From a virus, in the IMG/VR virus record IMGVR_UViG_3300036398_000901, positions 1 to 31,142 of that record: 31,142 bases of DNA; one strand, written 5' to 3'. The position numbers and the translations under genes were made by a program. Shown here in pieces: positions 28,310 to 31,142 of this stretch. The notes under the pieces were generated by a model. The model ran no database searches and was not told the origin of the DNA. It worked only from the letters and a program-made list of their open reading frames with translations. How positions within the stretch are numbered: the first letter of the stretch is position 1; each line of letters begins with the position of its first letter.

Positions 28310-30393
28310 TGGACTCCAAGGCGGCCGGTGATGGCGTTCTGCTGCTGTTGGACGCTGAACTGCAGGTTCTCAATGTACTTCTGCAGGTTGGCCTGAAAGA
28401 GCGGGTCCTGCTGGAGCTGGGCCTGATATTTCGGGTTGGATTGCAGGACCTGTTGGCTGAATTGCAGGCGCATGGGCGCGGCGGGGTCGTTCTCCCGGAG
28501 TTGGGGAGGATTACCGAGCGACATGAGCGCGATCTCGTCGTTGGTCTCGTTGAACATCTTCTGCGCGGCCGGTCCCTGCTGCATGACCAGCTCGCTGGCG
28601 AGGTTGGGGTCGATGGCCCGGAGGGCGACACTGATGAGCTTGGCGCGGTCGATGACGCCGGCGGTGTCGAGGGGCAGGACGAGGGTGCTGATGGCCTTGA
28701 GCTTCTCGGTCACGAGGTCGGTGGACAGCTCGCGGATGTCGAATTTGAGCATCACGTCGAAGTCCTGAATGTCGGGAGGCAGCGGGGTGGCAGAGGCTGT
28801 GATGCGCTGAATCTCGGCGGGGCCGACGTACTGGAGCGTGAGGGATAGGACCTGGCGGAAGGCCTCGGTCCAGCCGTGCAGCCAGTTGTTGATCAGACGC
28901 TGCTGGCGCATCTGGGTGATTACCGGCGGGACCTTCTCGGTCGGTCGGCCGAAGTAGCGGTCAGTCTGGGCCTCGATGGCCGCGATCAGTTGGAAGGCAA
29001 CACCGGGCTCGCGGGCGGGCGGTGCCAGGAAGCCGATCTCGCCGCGGCGCAGCACCGGGATCTGGATGGCGGGACCGATCTTCAGGTTGCCGCCGCGGGT
29101 TTTGGGGACCTCGATGGGCGGGAGCGTGGCGAGGGACGTGTAGTCGAAGATGGAGTCGCGCTGGGCCTTGACCTCGTGCTGCCAGGTGGAACAGACCTCA
29201 GGCACGCCGCGGCTCTCGGTGATCTGGCGGTGGATGAGCTCGGAGCGCCAGATAACGAATGGATACTGGCCGTGCGTGTAGTCCAGTAGGTCGAAGTAGC
29301 CCCACTTGTCGCCGACCTGGGGGCTGAAGACGGTGTAGAACACGCCCGGGATACCGTCGGAGTCGATAGACTTTTGGTAGGCGTAGACAACTTCGATCAG
29401 GTTTTCGCGGTCGAGGATGGAGTTTTCAGCAAGGCCGACGGCTGCGTAGGTGTAGGCGGAGTAGTCCGAGAAACGGCCCATCGTGTTGATGGCTTCCTGC
29501 GCCCACTCGGCGTCCCAGTCCTCGGTCTCGACCTTGTTCAGGAGTTGGGCCTCGGTCATGTAGTAGCGGCGGAAGACAACCCGGGCGGACTGGATATCGG
29601 TGGTCTCGGGCGGGAAGACCAGCTCGTCGTAGGGTGCCAGGGCAGCGACCATGGGCTTATTGCTGACCATGGTGGGGACGGGGAAGTCGCACTCGCCCTC
29701 GGTGCGCAGGTCGCGGATGGCCTTGAGCGCCCGGCGCTTGCGCAGGTTTGGGAAGGCGGCGAGCAGGAGCTCCGCGGATTGGTCGTCGGCCTCGGGGTTG
29801 GCGATGAGATTGGGCAGGTCGGCCAGGATGGAGCCCTCGGGCGACTGGGCTGCCAAGGCCATGATCTGGTCCATGGTCAGGTACTGCTCCTTCTGCCCCA
29901 TCTCCTGCTGCCAGGTGACGTGGACGCCGGCCCAGCCGTAGGTCCAGAGGTACTGCGAGAGCAATTCGACCTCGCGGGTGAGGTCGTTGTACATCCGGGA
30001 GTTGACCGTCCAGTCCATCAGGTTGTGCGCGGTGACCGCCTGGTCGAGCTGGCTGATGTTGGTGGGCGACACGCGGAGCATCGAGCGCCAGAAAGAGGTG
30101 GAACAGAGGTCGACGAGGCCGTTGATCACCTCGTCGGCCAGCGGGATGCGCGTGTCGGAGGCACCGTCCCAGGGGAAGGCCGGCTTGTTGCGGTTGGCAT
30201 CGTTGTTCTTCTTGCCGTCGTCGGTCTGCCCAGGCCAGCGGCAGTAGCGCACGTTCTCGGCATTCTCGACCCGGGCGAAGACGCCGTAGTCGGTGGCCGA
30301 GCGCCGCAGCTCCTCGGTCAATGCCGGTACATTGGGCTCGTCGCCGACCCGTGCCATCACGTCGGTTGCTTGCTTGTAGGAATCTCCTTGCAT
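28306..30393 (-). CDS. Portal protein
   Basis: A 695-residue protein from ATG 30393; a TTG at 30429 would add 12 residues inside the terminase end and is less likely. NVRYCRWPGQTDDGKK followed by FPWDGASDTRIPLADEVIN is the N-terminal signature of podovirus-type portals. The middle (RNGENLIEVVYAYQKS-like segment near residues 330-350, and YPFVIWRSELIHRQITESRG) and the Gln-rich C-terminal helices also fit. It forms the dodecameric ring at one vertex through which DNA is packaged and to which the terminase and adaptor bind. It lies 11 nt after the terminase stop. Confidence 0.85.
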   Translation of the reverse strand: MQGDSYKQATDVMARVGDEPNVPALTEELRRSATDYGVFARVENAENVRYCRWPGQTDDGKKNNDANRNKPAFPWDGASDTRIPLADEVINGLVDLCSTSFWRSMLRVSPTNISQLDQAVTAHNLMDWTVNSRMYNDLTREVELLSQYLWTYGWAGVHVTWQQEMGQKEQYLTMDQIMALAAQSPEGSILADLPNLIANPEADDQSAELLLAAFPNLRKRRALKAIRDLRTEGECDFPVPTMVSNKPMVAALAPYDELVFPPETTDIQSARVVFRRYYMTEAQLLNKVETEDWDAEWAQEAINTMGRFSDYSAYTYAAVGLAENSILDRENLIEVVYAYQKSIDSDGIPGVFYTVFSPQVGDKWGYFDLLDYTHGQYPFVIWRSELIHRQITESRGVPEVCSTWQHEVKAQRDSIFDYTSLATLPPIEVPKTRGGNLKIGPAIQIPVLRRGEIGFLAPPAREPGVAFQLIAAIEAQTDRYFGRPTEKVPPVITQMRQQRLINNWLHGWTEAFRQVLSLTLQYVGPAEIQRITASATPLPPDIQDFDVMLKFDIRELSTDLVTEKLKAISTLVLPLDTAGVIDRAKLISVALRAIDPNLASELVMQQGPAAQKMFNETNDEIALMSLGNPPQLRENDPAAPMRLQFSQQVLQSNPKYQAQLQQDPLFQANLQKYIENLQFSVQQQQNAITGRLGVQ

Positions 30394-30404
30394 AGTCAAA
30401 TGGT

Positions 30405-31142
30405 TTAGTATCCGCCGCCGCCGCGACAATCAAAGCCCCCGCGGCCTACGAACGCAAGACTTGAGACCAAAAGCATCCCCAGGCAGTCGATGGGATCTTT
30501 GGTGCAGCCCTTCTGCCCGTCGCGGCCGGTGTGCTCGGAGAGTGCGTAGGTAAGGTTGGTGCAGGTGTCGGTGATGTAGAGCGAGGGCTCGTTGAGCGCG
30601 GTGAGAGGCTGGGTGGCGTCGTAGGAGAGGAGACTATTGATGGCGGATGTGCGCTGGTCGACGGGCACGCCGGGTGCGGGAATGAAGGCCATGCCATCGT
30701 CGGTGGGGTCGTCGGATTCGGCCAGGAGGTCGATGAGGGTCGTGCCGCCGGCCTCGGAGAGCGCTGGAGAACCTCCGGCCTTGGGGTCGATCAGGCGCAT
30801 AACGGGCTCGCCGTAGCCGAGTTCTGACTCGATCTGGCGGAAGAGTTTGCGGTACTCGGAGATGGAACGGCCGGCGTCTAGGGTTTGGGCGGGACCGAAC
30901 TTGCCGTCGGGTTTTTCGGAGGGCAGCGCCCACTCGCCGTAGTTGGAGAAGTCGGGGAACTCACGGACCACGATGCGCTTGCCGTCCTCGTAGACCAGGA
31001 GCCACAGGCAGAACCAATTGCGGGCTCCGGCAGGGTCGCAGACCATGTACAGGGTGCCGCCGGGTGGCACCTTGGAGGCCGGGATGCAGTGGATATCGGG
31101 GCGGAAACGGGCGAAGGCCTTGCCGATGTTGTCCGAGGCCCA
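30405..31142 (-). CDS. Terminase large subunit, C-terminal nuclease part (cut by window edge)
   Basis: The frame is open from the window edge; 245 residues are visible, including 24 before the first in-frame GTG (31070), which is probably not the start. LYMVCDPAGARNWF (D36 of the visible part), MRLIDPKAGG (D119) and CTKDPIDCLGML (D216/D219) are the metal-binding acids of the RNase H-like terminase nuclease. It cuts the DNA concatemer during packaging. The ATPase half lies outside the window. The Gly-rich tail GRGGFDCRGGGGY is normal for the family. TAA at 30407-30405 is followed by the portal ATG. Confidence 0.88.
   Translation of the reverse strand, partial: WASDNIGKAFARFRPDIHCIPASKVPPGGTLYMVCDPAGARNWFCLWLLVYEDGKRIVVREFPDFSNYGEWALPSEKPDGKFGPAQTLDAGRSISEYRKLFRQIESELGYGEPVMRLIDPKAGGSPALSEAGGTTLIDLLAESDDPTDDGMAFIPAPGVPVDQRTSAINSLLSYDATQPLTALNEPSLYITDTCTNLTYALSEHTGRDGQKGCTKDPIDCLGMLLVSSLAFVGRGGFDCRGGGGY

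Noticed and set aside
27882-28631. 249-codon minus-strand frame across the portal end, the small gene and the scaffold start
   Set aside because: It crosses three better-supported genes and translates to Ser/Pro/Arg-rich sequence.
29374-30408. Long plus-strand open frame (344 codons) antisense to the portal gene
   Set aside because: It mirrors the portal codons, is low-complexity in amino acids and has no recognisable motif. Long antisense frames are expected in GC-rich genes.
30394-30429. TTG start for the portal, 12 codons upstream
   Set aside because: It lies inside the Gly/Arg-rich end of the terminase gene; ATG at 30393 is a better start codon with a short spacer.
1-31142. CRISPR arrays, insertion sequences, integrase/attachment sites
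   Set aside because: No regularly spaced repeats with unique spacers, no transposase or integrase, and no terminal inverted repeats were seen. The fibre repeats are coding and degenerate.

Overview
The window is part of the genome of a tailed double-stranded DNA bacteriophage, most likely a short-tailed (podovirus-like) virus and probably uncultured. The evidence is a complete packaging and virion block (terminase, portal, scaffold, an SU10-type capsid protein, a nozzle-like protein, ejection proteins and fibres) with no visible tail-tube, sheath or tape-measure gene. Base composition is GC-rich. No rRNA, tRNA, integrase or host housekeeping gene was seen, so the host cannot be named from this sequence. 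Every supported gene is on the minus strand, so the genome reads from high to low coordinates.

Layout in order of transcription. (1) 31142-25912: terminase large subunit (cut by the window edge), portal, a small protein, scaffold and major capsid protein, closed by a convincing intrinsic terminator at 25861-25898. (2) 25857-23672: small virion-associated genes and a fibre-like protein. (3) 23675-22627: a cluster of very small genes that looks like a lysis cassette, with two membrane proteins and a lipoprotein overlapped by another reading frame. (4) 22623-17725: a head-tail adaptor candidate carrying two carbohydrate-binding-like repeats, a 941-residue nozzle or stabilisation protein, and fibre/Ig-like proteins. 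(5) 17728-9154: the ejection-protein cassette, including a small protein with a DDxxD motif and a 1601-residue polyvalent protein with an HExxH metallopeptidase motif and two ADP-ribosyltransferase-like segments. (6) 9157-6003: a collagen-like repetitive tail fibre and two small proteins. (7) 5872-6002: the largest clearly non-coding gap, with a hairpin, a palindrome and direct repeats. (8) 5871-1: the replication/recombination and accessory block, with a transglycosylase-type lysozyme, a RuvC-like nuclease, small DNA-binding proteins, an OB-like ssDNA-binding candidate, a helix-turn-helix regulator, a DEDD exonuclease and the start of a PIF1-like helicase.

The genes are packed very tightly. 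Twenty-four junctions are 4-nt ATGA or GTGA overlaps, including twelve in a row between 5024 and 2491. Six further junctions place the next ATG exactly three nucleotides, in frame, after the stop. Translational coupling therefore looks like the main way expression is organised. Many starts had to be moved downstream from the longest open frame to these junctions, and several genes shorter than 60 codons were found only by following the junctions. Family assignments come from recognising motifs by eye; no database search was run.
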